The notes below the pieces were generated by a model that worked only from the letters and a program-made list of their open reading frames with translations, was not told the DNA's origin and did no database searches. DNA of 60,000 nucleotides, taken from the NCBI RefSeq assembly GCF_026151205.1, contig NC_087081.1, forward strand, positions 989,386-1,049,385. The letters run 5' to 3'. The DNA comes from Bolinopsis microptera. Taxonomy: Eukaryota; Ctenophora; Tentaculata; Lobata; Bolinopsidae. Each line of letters begins with the position of its first letter. The stretch's first letter is position 1. Position numbers and translations under genes: made by a program. Positions 32,732 through 45,400 of the stretch are shown here, in pieces.

Positions 32732-35700
32732 TCACAACTTAGCACACATCAAGAAGTCACTTATGGTCTGGACCGCGAGGTTGTAGCTGTGGGCCTTTAC
32801 ACGGAGATTACTGTCATCTGTAAGGAATACTACTACTCGCGTTATGTGCTGTGTTCCTGCCATTTTCGCTGTGTGACCTGCCAAAAAGAGATTTTAGTTC
32901 ATTCTCCATGAATATTGAATAAACCGTAAAGTGGAAACAACTTATCCCTCGGGAATATTCATATGAGTTATAAAAGTTGCTCAGTGGTAAAGATTCCGAC
33001 CTAGTTATTCAACTACTACTATTACTACTATGTCGGAACTAAGATTCCGACCTCGTTATTCAAGTAGTATAATATTCTAGTCGACAAAAAACCAAACACT
33101 TTATTTTCTCACCAGTAGATTCACTGAGACTGAGAACACCGTTTAGAATCAGATCGTCGTTACTTTGTCTCGCTCTCTCTTCTTTGAACTCTCTGCTTTC
33201 CAGGATAGAGCCCTGCAGTGTAAATTTACAGTTCAGAACAGACGGTCACGTGTTATGTAGTGTCATTAGTTTTAACCAGGTGTAGCACATCCTGGTTCCA
33301 TAATATCATCCAAATCATCGAGGGGGAGGGAGTTTTAAAATGATCACGCTAGTGTAATTTTGACACAATAGCTATGTGTAAAACTGATTACGGAGGGGAG
33401 ACGGGGGTGAAAAATTGGCCAAAAAAGTTATTAAGTAATATGTGAACGGTCCCTAATTAAATCCCTAAATTGAACAAAGATATAAGTAGTAGAATGAAAA
33501 TGTCGGGACTCGAGCTGATATTAAATAATAAGGAAAATAAGGAAATGCTTTGAAAAATACAAGAAATTTTTACAGAAACTTGATTTGCACTACTAGTTGT
33601 GAAATATAGCCCACAACACACCACCAAAGAACGAATTAATCAATCAGTTAAAACAACCAAGTGTTACCTTTGAAGTTAAGAGTGCTACTGATTTGTCAGC
33701 AATGAATTTGTTAACTGAATCCAGGGCCTGAGCGGCTCTCTCACCCTTATTGCTACTCTTACACAATCCTGTTATCTCATCCAACACCACTAGAGGTATT
33801 AGCAGCTTGTACGAGCTCATTACTAGACGTTGCATCTGAAATGAATTAGGTTTGTTAATTATTTAGTTACGTAGGATATTTTGTTGTTTCACCACACCAA
33901 AGTTGCAATCCTTTAATAAGAGTTTAAGCAGGTTTCGTTGGATTATGTTCAAATCATCGACGAATAAACACTATGTTTCTGAAACAAACCTTATCTAGAG
34001 TATCTAAGAAACAGTTTGTGTCAGGGATGATGTATTTTGGTTTGACTGTGATCCTGATTCGCATTCCTTGGATCTGCTTTACTGCTGCCTCCATTTCGTC
34101 TTTCCTGTCCTGACGATTGATAATTCTCGTAATCAAAAGAACTCAATAGCAGATAGCTGCAGATAACGAAGAAAAAAGCGAGTGGATTGGACAAGCTCAC
34201 GAGATCTCAATTTCAGTTATTGGAACATATATATTATGGCTGGCGTGCGCGCGCACTGCACAGCATCGCACTTTAATCAGAGTAAACTCTCCGCCGCTTA
34301 CGCTGATACAAGATTCAAACTGTGACAGAATATTGCTCTACGAACTTGTTTATCCTGCAATGTCTGAAGAAGTTTCCCTTTCTTTTCCAAGAGTTCAGCA
34401 ACTTCAGTATCTTCCTCAGTAACTTCAGTATCTTCTTCAGCAAATTTGGTATCCGCTTCAACATTGTTAGTAGCACTCTGGGCGCCCTCGCCTTCACCCT
34501 GTAATATGGTTTATTATTAAGTAATAAGCGTCTTACAATCTTATCCAAAAAAGAAAAATGTAGCAGGATAACAAATGATAACCTCAGTTGTCAGAAATTG
34601 AGCTTCGATGAAAAGAAACTACTCAAATCCAAGATATTTTGTTCAAAAACAGACCGTTTTATGAGTAATCTTCATGACCGATATTATCTCTAAATCTGAT
34701 CCACTGTCTTCGTCACTCAATTCAGCTGCCTTCCCTAACTCCACCTCTTCTAAAACAACTCCTTCTTCATTCATAGCATCAACTGTTTCACCCTCTTTCA
34801 CATCAATTTCACTCTTCGTTACGATCTGTTCAGTTTTGCTGTCCAAGTATTCAAAGTTTCTGCTCTCGGTGCATCCAAGGAATGTTAGATTTGCTGCTAA
34901 CTTTTCAAATGTACTCACAATCAGAACTGCAACATATCACGTGATTACGAGTTTGATTCAGGGCGGCCGGTCCAAATACTATTGAAAGGGAACGGCTCTT
35001 GGAGATTGGCCAATAAAAACTGTGTTCAGTGCAGACTGCAGACCAAGAAGGAAACATAATAATTGCCAAGGAGAATTTAGAGAAATCGAAAGCGGGAAAA
35101 AACGAAAGTCGAAAGTGACATAAAACCAACCAGCTCTGCCGAGATCTTCGCTCTGTTCTCTTGTCAGGTTGTTAAGATAGAAAGGTTTTGTTATGTTCTG
35201 TAACGATGATAACAGCTCTATACCACGCAGCATGGTGACCTCTTTCAGAACCACACTCTCTTCGGTAAAATCAGTGTACTGAAAATGGAAAGTAACTGAG
35301 TTTGATAGTTGGATCTTAAAATGACTGGTAATCTTTATCGGTTTAGTATCAATTAATCTCGTATCAGCATCAGAAACTGTCATGCTAGTAGATGTTTTAG
35401 TGCTACATATACACGCATTTCTAATACAAGGGGAGTCCCGAAATATTGACATTTTAAAATCTCGTTGAAAATGGAGATGATATGACTTCAAAATTAAAAT
35501 CACGTGACTAAAATAAAACATTTTACTTTTCTGTATCTCGTGATTGCACTTTGTAGAACGTTTAACCAATCTATCAGTTTCTTCTTGAACATCACACTGA
35601 ATTTCTCGATAACATCACTGTCTATTTCCTGGTGGTTATTCGAAAGATAACATTCCAGAGGAACATTCCAAATATTTCATTGCAAAACAGGACAATAAAA

Positions 35701-37417
35701 TGTGCATAATATAATATAAAATGTGCATAATATAATATGTAATTCAGTAAACCCTCTCTTCCCCACAAATTGATAACAAGTCACTAGATTTAATATTCAC
35801 CGAGGATTGAGATAAGAGGAATATGAGAGATAAGGGCGAGTGTGTGTTACACAGCCATTCGTCTCCCTGCGGAATAAAAACAATAAGTCATCCAACATAC
35901 CCCATATCATTATGTAATTGTATAATATGTCATCCAACATACCCCATATTATTATGTAATTGTATTGACATTTTTCACTTTAACTTGCAACGGGCGATAG
36001 TCACAAATTTCACAATTGTAGCGCACAGCACACAATTAAATTGCTGCACACGCTTACTTAAAACAACTGTTGTCCAAAAATGTACAGAAGGGGGGGGGGG
36101 GGGGGAGGAAATATAAATATACCCCACCTGTTCTGTTGCGGAAATGAAGGATAGATCGAGGGAAGGAATGAGGGGGGGGGAGGGGGGAATATAAATATAC
36201 CCCACCTGTTCTGTTGCGGAAATGAAGGATAGATCGAGGGAAGGAATGAGGGGGGGGGGAGGGAATATAAATACACCCCACCTGTTCTGTTGCGGAAATG
36301 AAGGATAGATCGAGGGAAGGAACGAGGGGGGGGGGGAGGGAATATAAATATACCCCACCTGTTCTGTTGCGGAAATGAAGGATAGATCGAGGGAAGGAAC
36401 GAGGGGGGGGGGGGAGGGAATATAAATACACCCCACCTGTTCTGTTGCGGAAATGAAGGATAGATCGAGGGAAGGAATGAGGAACTGCTCCAACATTTCA
36501 ATAGCACGTGCGGAATGCGAGGATTTGTGTATTGTGTAGAGCTGGACTACAAACAACTGTACATACACTTCGTCCGATTCGACTGTAAAACGGGGGAATG
36601 TTAGGAGACATGTAAGGTTATGTGATATTATAATAATCGGATTGGCAGTGAGTTCGACCAAGATTTAAGTTATTTCCAGACGTGGTCCTCAAACATATTT
36701 ATAAACTTTTAAAAATGAATCTATATTGAATTTAGTTAGATGTAGATGTAGATGTAGATGAGATGTAGATGAGATGTAGATGTAGATGAGATGTAGATAA
36801 GATGTAGATGTAGATGAGATGTAGATGTAATGTAATGTAATGTAGATGTAGATGAGATGTAGATGAGATGTAGATGTAGATGAGATGTAGATGTAATGTA
36901 ATGTAATGTAGATGTAGATGAGATGTAGATGACTTACATGAGGTAAGTTTGATATAGTGTCGGTAGAATTTCAAGAAACACTGAAACTCTGAGTCTACTC
37001 TGTCCAGATCAATATTTGATAGGAATCCTCCAAGACAGGAAAGGAGGTACACCACAAACCTGAAATAATAATTAACTGATTAATTAATTTACTGATTATT
37101 TTACTAACCTGAACGTACATTTTTCATTCATATTATATTAGCGACATAATATTGAGCATAATATTTGAAGAGAAATATATACGGAAAGTACAAATTTTCA
37201 AAAACATATAGTGAAGAACATAAAACATCATAATATTATTATAATATGAAAGGGAAATCAGAAACATAGGTTTGTGATTTACCGTTTTCTAAGATCAGGA
37301 GGTGGTATGCTGAGAGATTGATCACCCGACTGTTCAAACACCCATTCTATCACCTTGTTGCTGTACACTTCTTTTGAACCTGTTGGTTGTGTAGAGTTAT
37401 GTGCGGAGTGATGGATA
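32732..37417 (-). CDS. SMG6: SMG6 (EST1A) 3' half: middle domain and PIN endonuclease
   Basis: Predicted exons in transcript order: 37283-37417, 36938-37059, 36437-36582, 35527-35628, 35131-35278, 34679-34926, 34302-34498, 33990-34125, 33668-33835, 33113-33212, 32732-32877 (TGA at 32732-32734). Every junction is GT-AG with matching phase. The product runs through the helical EST1 middle domain (VEEH-type loops, LRKRFVVYLLSCLGGFLSN), an acidic linker (LSDEDSGSDLEIIS) and a C-terminal PIN nuclease. The PIN domain keeps the three acidic motifs of SMG6: YIIPDTNCFLD, SNDDLIL and VFLTDDSNLRVKA. These Asp residues coordinate metal, so the enzyme should be active. SMG6 cuts mRNAs near premature stop codons in nonsense-mediated decay. 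It continues in the exon block 48612-55249. One small exon between the blocks was not found. Confidence 0.9.
36085..36480. repeat. Five tandem units duplicating a SMG6 exon end with its splice donor
   Basis: Units of about 75-79 bp, each containing the complement of CATTTCCGCAACAGAACAG-GTGGGG, occur with donors near 36125, 36203, 36279, 36356 and 36435. They differ mainly in the length of a G run (C on the transcribed strand). The unit spans the last 40 bases of a SMG6 exon and the first bases of the intron, so five equivalent donors lie in a row. All three minus frames stay open across the array. Confidence 0.88.
36735..36935. repeat. GATGTAGAT-type minisatellite in a SMG6 intron
   Basis: Mixed tandem units of TAGATG and TAGATGAGATG, with two TAATG-containing higher-order blocks at about 36828-36845 and 36893-36912. 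The array stops just before the exon at 36938-37059. ORFs reading through it are repeat translations. Confidence 0.9.
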
Positions 37418-37617
37418 CTGCAATAATATGATATTATTATGAATCAATAACCAGTGATTGGTTACCAGCTAACATATTTGGGATTCTTTGAGTTTTTTAA
37501 AGCAAGAATTTGTAAGATCTGGCTGACCTCTATTCTTGAAATTTGTGCGTTTTTACCGCCCAAAGAGGGATATACTTTGAAATTGCATTCCAGTCAGAAT
37601 ATTGGAATTAGCTGGGG

Positions 37618-38258
37618 GAGTAGGTATGTGGGACTACACTACAAGCAGTGGGACTACACTACAAGTATTGGGACTACTCTACAAGCAGTGGGACTACACT
37701 ACAAGCAGTGGGACTGCACTACAAGCAGTGGGACTACTCTACAAGCAGTGGGACTACACTACAAGTAGTGGGACTACACTACAAGTAGTGGGACTACACT
37801 ACAAGTAGTGGGACTACACTACAAGCAGTGGGACTACACTACAAGTAGTGGGACTACACTACAAGTAGTGGGACTACACTACAAGTAGTGGGACTACACT
37901 ACAAGCAGTGGGACTACACTACAAGTACTGGGACTACACTACAAAGCTACAAGTACTGGGACTGCACTACAAGTAGTGGGACTACACTACAAGTAGTGGG
38001 ACTACACTACAAGTAGTGGGAATACACTACAAGCAGTGGGACTACACTACAAGTAGAGGGACTACACTACAAGTAGTGGGACTATACTACAAGCAGTGGG
38101 ACTACACTACAAGCAGTGGGACTACACTACAAGCAGTGGGACTGCACTACAAGTAGTGGGACTACACTACAAGCAGTGGGACTACACTACAAGTAGTGGG
38201 ACTACACTACAAGCAGTGGGACTACACTACAAGTAGTGGGACTACACTACAAGTGTGA
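37618..38258. repeat. 20-bp satellite, about 32 units
   Basis: GGGACTACACTACAAGTAGT and close variants (AGCAGT, AGTATT, CTGCACT) repeat with a strict 20-bp period, with one irregularity near 37940-37955. There are no spacers, so this is not a CRISPR-type array. It lies in the long SMG6 intron about 200 bp upstream, in transcript direction, of exon 37283-37417. Confidence 0.95.
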
Positions 38259-38800
38259 TATCGTAAAACGATCCGATCCTTTATCCACGACCTGTATTAC
38301 AAGCCATAAATAATAAATATTCAAAGTTTAATCGTGGTTTTAGTGTGCTAAGAGATGTAGACTCAAGCTTCTCACTTACCATTGAGCTGCCCAGTTTTTT
38401 ATAGCAACAATAGATATTCAAAGCATTTCTAATAGATGAGACTCAATTCTCTCACAAACCATTGCGAATCGAATCGTTACACTTACAGAACAATGACATT
38501 ATTGTAAAAGGGCACCGTGATATATAATATCTAACACAAGTTAAACCCTGCAGACTACAACTTTGGTTATCTATAACACCAGGAGGGGTCAAGGAACTGG
38601 GTCCACGTGAGGAACAAGGATCACTTCTACGAGGATCCTCTTCTTTTAGTTCAGTACTATTCGGGGGGTTTTCTTTTGTTTAACAAGACCGTCTTGGTTC
38701 AAAGCTGCATTATATTTTAATTTTAGTCACTTTAAAGTAGTTTTAAAACCAGTAAAATCAGTATCATCGTTTAATGGGGAGGGGGTGACATGTCCGCCAA

Positions 38801-39145
38801 AATTTCAATTTTGCTTCTCTCGACCTTGTTTGGTCTGTAACTTCGTCATTTATTGTTAAATTATAAAATCCTTTGAAGGGCTTCTTGTACGGATTGTGAA
38901 TAATGTTCAGTAAACAAATCTGCCTAAAAACGTTTAAAATGACTGAAATACCGGTATTACAGTGATACAGACTTCTCAAAATTTCCAAAACTTTCGAAAA
39001 AGAAAATATTTATTTTTTCGAAAGTGAGTGCTCTCAAAAGTAATTTGTAATGTATTAAATCTAATTGTTTTTATGTATACTTTAATAATATGAAGTCAAA
39101 TCTCGGGTCCCGGCATAAAAGGTTTTGATATATGTCCCCTTAATT
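38801..39145. repeat. Left copy of a 345-bp direct repeat flanking a receptor gene
   Basis: The sequence from AATTTCAATTTTGCTTCTCT to TATGTCCCCTTAATTA is repeated at 41122-41464 in the same orientation with only scattered differences. The pair brackets the intact receptor at 39255-40289, with about 2.0 kb between copies. Confidence 0.92.
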
Positions 39146-39254
39146 ATGGTCACAAAACATACAACTTCGATTAAGTTCGGGTTCTTCAAAAGTTACCAGT
39201 TCGGCCGCTTCCTAAGTTAATTTTATCCAGTTTAGGTTGTCATTACTAATATCT

Positions 39255-40289
39255 TTACAACTCAGTCTCAGTTTCATTGTTAGAATTTTCCATCACCCCA
39301 ACAGCATTGCTCGCTCTATTTGGGAGGATTCCAACAATCCACAACCTCATTTCCCTCATCCTCAAAACATAGAGCAGTGGGTTTAGAGAAGCGTTTAGGA
39401 CCGAACAGAATATTTCACTAATAATACTGTAGAAAGACATAAAATCGTTATTATATATTGGACCCGGGTAAGTGTTGGACACCATGGTGTAAGTGAGAAG
39501 ACAGCAGCTGATGAAACTAAAGCAATTGCAGCAGAGGAAGAGGGCAGTAAAGTAAGTAATGGTGATGGAAGCATGGTGATTTCTCTTTTGGGACACACTG
39601 TTTGCGACAGGTTCTTTCCGGAGCATAACAATCGAGACAAGAAACGTCAGAAACACATTGATTGAAGATATTCCCAAACAAGCGATCCAGCTAAACATGT
39701 AGCAGATAAACAGCAATGACGCCAACGTAGATTCCGGGGATACCTCAGGTTTTGAGGATACATCACTATAAGGTGACAGAGCGGAGGTGTAATGCATTTC
39801 GGGAACAAAAAAAATTAGAGAGTTGCAAATACAATTGTAAAGTAAATAGATAACAATGGACACAAGAACTGCTCTTTTGTTGACTTTGTAGAAAGGATAC
39901 TTTATGACAATCGCTCGTGATAACGACAGTGTCATAACCACGAATATGGACATTTCTTGAAGCAACAGAATGATGAAATTCCAAATGGAGTTGACAACTG
40001 TGTTGCTTAGTAATCCAAGAGTTCGGTTATTCAGCAGATTAAAAGCAAATGGAAGGTGAATGACGGAGGAACCTATATCGATAGAACAGGCAACTATGTA
40101 AAGAAGAGTTGACAGATTTCGTTTTTTTGTGTGGACGAAATATCTCAAAGCTAGACAGTTTCCCGGCAGTCCGATCACAAAGCAGACAAAGAACCCGAAC
40201 GCTAGCAAGCCATCATAAATTCTGTACTGAGTTTCTAGGATCGGAGTCTCATTCATCCTCAAACTTATAATCTGCGTAGCTTGAATCAA
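39255..40289 (-). CDS. Intronless class A-like seven-transmembrane receptor
   Basis: A 344-codon open frame without introns. TM1 carries the GN pair (FVIGLPGNCLALRYF). TM3 ends LSLSRAIVIKYPF, where the usual Asp-Arg-Tyr is replaced by Ser-Arg-Ala. TM6 is SITITYFTALFLCCNCFSF. TM7 ends with a canonical NPxxY motif as NASLNPLLYVLRM. There is a short basic helix and a hydrophilic tail (NSNNETETEL). N-terminal NET could be glycosylated. This is a plasma-membrane G-protein-coupled receptor of unknown ligand. It lies in the long SMG6 intron, same strand as SMG6, between two 345-bp direct repeats. The ATG at 40287-40289 is used; a second Met at residue 12 (RMNET) is an alternative start. Confidence 0.88.
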   Translation of the reverse strand: MIQATQIISLRMNETPILETQYRIYDGLLAFGFFVCFVIGLPGNCLALRYFVHTKKRNLSTLLYIVACSIDIGSSVIHLPFAFNLLNNRTLGLLSNTVVNSIWNFIILLLQEMSIFVVMTLSLSRAIVIKYPFYKVNKRAVLVSIVIYLLYNCICNSLIFFVPEMHYTSALSPYSDVSSKPEVSPESTLASLLFICYMFSWIACLGISSINVFLTFLVSIVMLRKEPVANSVSQKRNHHASITITYFTALFLCCNCFSFISCCLLTYTMVSNTYPGPIYNNDFMSFYSIISEIFCSVLNASLNPLLYVLRMREMRLWIVGILPNRASNAVGVMENSNNETETEL

Positions 40290-42437
40290 TGTATGGAAAG
40301 TTTCTCGGACTACTTTATCACAAACGTATGTTAAAGCCTTTAAGTACTGAGTAAAACTGATAATTATTTAAAGCTGTGGCTCATTGGCCCACGGTTACAT
40401 TTATTTATTTATAAGCTAAGACACCGGTAGCATAATAATTAAAAAGGGAACATAAGCCGAGTGTGCACTAATAGACCACGTGGTTACGATCTGGTCATAT
40501 TGGGCACAGAAAAAGTGTGTGCAGATGATCTAACATTAAATGCCCCTATCAAGATTCCTGAAAAAGTGCGATGAGACTGGATTTTGACCATTTGAAAGTG
40601 CGATTGTCACGTTTCACGTGCAGTGGCATCGTGGCGAAAAGTACTTATTTTTTACAAAATGATTGCATGAGCATATCCTGGGTATTAAAAGTTAGCAGGT
40701 CATTATAATAGTCAAGGATAATAACTTGTGGCTACTATATTTTCTGTAAGTTGTCTAAGTTAGACCCGTCGTATAGACAACTGCATACAAGGAACCTGGA
40801 GCTGGCTTGTTAGATGCAACTCTTGTTAGATGCAACTCTGGCAATAATTGAAAACAATTAAGACCAAAAGATCAATGACCATGAAAATCCCCGCGGCTTA
40901 AAGTTTAAAAGTGATTAGGTGTCCAGTATTGAGTATACATATATTTTTAAAACGGCCGAAAAATGTGTCATCCTTAATCCCATACCTTACTGTTCTATGC
41001 TTTGCTGATTATAATACCGAGGAATTATTAGTTCTTCATCAGCTACACTCACAAGAATTTCTGAAGCGATATCTTATGACCTGGGTGATTGGTAAAATAT
41101 AAAACTTTGATTTTTTGGATAAATTTCAATTTTGCTTCTCTCGACCTTGTTTGGTCTGTAACTTCGTCATTTATTGTTTAATTATAAAATCCTTAGAAGG
41201 GCTTTTGTACGGATTGTGAATAATGTTCAGTAAACAAGTCTGCCAAAAAACGTTTAAAATGACTGAAATATCGGTATTACAGTGACAGACTTCTCAAAAT
41301 TTCCAAAACTTTCGAAAAAGAAAATATTTATTTTTTCGAAAGTGAGTGCTCTCAAAAATAATTTTTAATGTATCAAATCTTATTGTTTTTATGTATGATT
41401 TAATAATATGAAGTCAAATCTCGGGTCCGGGCATAAAAGGTTTTGGTATATGTCCCCTTAATTAATGGGGAGCATCATGGATAAAAATTTATAAAGCATC
41501 GTTAAATGTTAGCTGACAGATAATTGGTGAAATTATACTCATCTAGTATGTTACTTTCAAGCCTTCTAGGTTACTCCTAGTGGATAAACATGGTTATCGC
41601 TTATACCTTGCAGCGCACAGTAATCCGGTAATCGTAACCTTTTACAGCTTTGACTCCAACATTCAGTTACATAATTGCAATCTTACAAGAAAATTACCTA
41701 GAACTGCGATGCCATGTACACCGTTAATCGTTATAAGTTCCTGTTCACACAAGCAAAGATTCTCGGCTCCCCCCTAGAGGGCCCTCTAATCACATAATCC
41801 TTCATAAAACAATGGACAAACAATAAGCGCTACAAGGAAATGAAATAAAAATAGAATAGCAATTTGTTAAATCTCGTGAGCAAGGCTCTCCCATTCCATA
41901 CTTCTACTATTGTCACTGTCTCTTTTAAATTTACCAGTTTGTTTGCTTTTAGTTTATCTGAGAGAAATCCAAATACCACTTGTAGGTCAAAATTTCTTCC
42001 AGCACCCATTTGCGTTGAGGACGGTTTCAGCTGTCATAAAATGTTTTTTATTACATTATTTAATATTAATGAAAGGCCATAGGTCACAGGGAGGAGGATA
42101 ATAGGGGAGGCCGACTTACAGGCCCCCTATTATTAGGGGTCCCACGGTGATCAGATCATTTCACCAATTAGTGAACAAAAATATCCGTCACAACCGAAGA
42201 TACAGCCGATTAACTCAAAACTGTAAAACATTACACATAATGTAATATGACAACAAAACCGATCAAAATGACGTTCCAACATCCTTTGCACTATGAAATT
42301 TCCTCAATTTTCTGTTCTTTCTCTGATCGCCTATTTAATCTGACATTACTAGGGGATTCAAACATAATAACATAATAAAGTGCACCATGGAAATTAACCT
42401 TCATTGCCATCTGTTTAATAGGATATAATATAAGCTG
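40290..42437. other. SMG6 intron sequence between nested genes
   Basis: No exon is recognised. It contains the right copy of the 345-bp direct repeat (41122-41464), a small duplicated TTAGATGCAACTCT near 40810-40840, and a short dispersed repeat at about 42180-42275 shared with 8040-8125. Confidence 0.5.
41122..41464. repeat. Right copy of the 345-bp direct repeat
   Basis: Near-identical to 38801-39145 in the same orientation. Differences are single substitutions and one- or two-base indels, for example CTTCTTGTACGG against CTTTTGTACGG. It marks the far boundary of the block containing the receptor gene. Confidence 0.92.
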
Positions 42438-45400
42438 ATGTTTCTATTGGTGTTCCTACAACTCATCTCTCTGACTCTAAGTGGTAAGTTATCATGGCGT
42501 TCGCTTTGATAATCTGATAAATGTATTTAAATAATTAAATCTAATAATTTAGGATAAGGAGGATACTTTGACAACAATACCACTGAGATGTCCTAGCTAA
42601 TTTTGATATCTTGAAGAACAAAATATCATTATCCTGCTATTTCAGAAACAACACAGAATAAACAGATGTTGGAGGATGAAATACGACCAGTAAATGCTGA
42701 ACAATCCAGCACCTATATGGATCAAGAGGATGTGTACGGAGCTCCCTTTGCTATAGACTTGAATCTGGGGACAACCTCTGCCACAGAAAATAGGAACGGG
42801 GAATCCTGGTTAAAAATTACCCTGGAAAAGGTATACTGCATTGAGACAGTGGTATGGTCCAATAGTGATGGCACCCCTAAGCTCGCCTGGACCTGCTCTG
42901 ATACTGACTGGTGTACCTGTGAGGGCGGAGACTGTAATGACTACTCACTAGAAGTCACTACAATTGATGTGTATGAAGCAGCGGACAACTCTAAGTTTGA
43001 CACTTCTGATGTAGCGGACAACTCAGAAGAGGTCGACTTCTCTCAGTTTGACACTTCTGATGTAGCGGACAACTCTGAAGAGGTCGACTTTTCTCAGTTT
43101 GAAACTTCTGATGTAGCGGACAACTCAGAAGAGGTCGACTTCTCTCAGTTTGACACTTCTGATGTAGCGGACAACTCTGAAGAGGTCGACTTTTCTCAGT
43201 TTGAAACTTCTGATGTAGCGGACAACTCTGAAGAGGTCGACTTCTCTCAGTTTGACATTTCTGATGTAGCGGACAACTCCGAAGACGTCGACTTCTCTCA
43301 GTTTGACATTTCTGATGTAGCGGACAACTCCGAAGACGTCGACTTTTCTCAGTTTGACACTTCTGATGTAGCGGACAACTCCGAAGAGGTCGACTTCTCT
43401 CAGTTTGACATTTCTGATGTAGCGGACAACTCCGAAGACGTCGACTTTTCTCAGTTTGAAACTTCTGATGTAGCGGACAACTCCGAAGACGTCGACTTTT
43501 CTCAGTTTGAAACTTCTGATGTAGCGGACAACTCAGAAGACGTCGACTTCTCTCAGTTTGACACTTCTGATGTACTTTTCCCAACATCAGACAACATGCC
43601 TCCTGAAACTATGGGTGCAGCATCGGACAACTACCATCCTGAAACTATGGGTGCAGCATCGGACAACATCCCTCTTGAAACTATGGGTGCAGCATCGGAC
43701 AACTACCACCCTGAAACTATGGGTGCAGCATCGGACAACTACCATCCTGAAACTATGGGTGCAGCATCGGACAACTACCATCCTGAAACTATGGGTGCAG
43801 CATCGGAAAAATACCATCCTGAAACTATGGGTGCAGCATCGGACAACTACCATCCTGAAACTATGGGTGCAGCATCGGACAACATCCCTCTTGGCTCTGA
43901 CTGTACTAAAGGAAATACCGTGAAACTAACGAGACATACTGGTTCGATCGAAGTGAGCGAGATAGCGATAATTGAAAGGAAAGAAAATGTGAAAAAAGGT
44001 GATCCTCAAACTTCGGAAAATTGGAACTTTATTTTAAATACTTGTATCATTTGATGGAGTATGTAACTTTTCCATAATGATTAAATGCCATCTTTGAAAA
44101 GTTCAAAATAAGATTATCAAGTTATTACCTAAATACACATACCATAACACATTTCAGACAACGAAGAGGAAACAAGAGATTGGCGTGACTTCTCGCTGAG
44201 TGACAGGCTTAACCTAGCAGTCAACATGGAAGAAGATGAAACATACTACGTCAGATTCCCTTGCTCCGACTCCATCCGGTTCAAACTCTTCCTGTATTCT
44301 GAAGATGAACAGAACTCCCACATTGTGCTCTCCAGTAAAACTAACGGTAACATTTACTGTAACAAAGCTGGGTTGCAGAACTGGTACGGTGGAGAAGTAA
44401 CACATTTCAACATCAACAAAGAGTGGGAGTGCGAGGATGATGGACAGTTCATGGTTGTGGAGTAAGATACAAATTGTTACTAACGACTAAATTCATGAAC
44501 TATCGTCAATCAAACGTAGATTGTGTTTTACATTACCATGCAACTGATAACCGCTTATAAAATTGAAAGTCGAATATGAATGCTTTACACATAAAAACAT
44601 GGAAAATATTTTAGGGTGGAAAAAACAAACGATCACGTTGAAATAACGAACAGAGGAAACACCCTGTACAAGAAAACATTCGGCTCCGGAGATGGGAACT
44701 GTTACAAGAGAACCGACAGAATTATTACCCAAGTTTGGAACTATGAAGGTTCCCTGTCACTTGCTTTTTCTTCCACAGAAGGTCCGTATACTCTGTCTAT
44801 GGTAAATCTTGAAGTAAATTTTGTGATCCTCATTTCTTGTTCCAATCTTATAATTCTTTTGTTCACAAAGTATAACAATAGGTATTAACTTACTTTATGT
44901 TTGATTCTATGTGGCTTTTACTTAAATAGCCAATTTTCAGCTAATGATGTAGCTGCAGATACAGTCTGTTTAGATGGGGAGATCGCTTTGGACAAGTCTC
45001 CGCCGTGCACCAAAATAGGTACAGTTTTAAATTTAACTTTAATTTAACTTATAAATAAATTTTTTTAAAGAGTTTAAATGTGCTAAGAACTGTTTCTAAA
45101 ACACGATTGAAAAATTCCTTGCATATTAATAACGATTAAAGATGATTAGTAATTGAGCTGTTAATGACAGTTTATTACCTCATTTTATATTCTGAATCTG
45201 TCAATCTGATGATTAATTATACTAAATTATGACACACAAGACCAGAACACAACTCGACCAACAGAAAGACATGACCAAGACATGAAAGAAGCACTGGGCC
45301 AGTGTTTCTTTCACGAGTAACAGTAATTTTCGCATTCCGATTTTGGCGGTTTTTTTTTCAACGAATGTCAAAACGAATAAAAAACGTTTTTAAATTTTTA

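Noticed and set aside
36732-37055. Ser/Thr/His-rich minus-strand protein
   Set aside because: Only its N-terminal part is the SMG6 exon 36938-37059; the rest is translation of the GATGTAGAT array.
37618-38258. CRISPR-like array
   Set aside because: The units are contiguous with no spacers, and the context is an animal intron.
38360-38500. Missing SMG6 exon near a GTAAGT donor at 38377
   Set aside because: A donor is present on the minus strand, but the upstream frames do not give a convincing EST1-type segment with the required phase.
42991-43853. Long opposite-strand ORFs over the repeat protein
   Set aside because: They are shadows of the 51-bp and 36-bp coding repeats. The plus strand has the signal peptide and consistent splicing.
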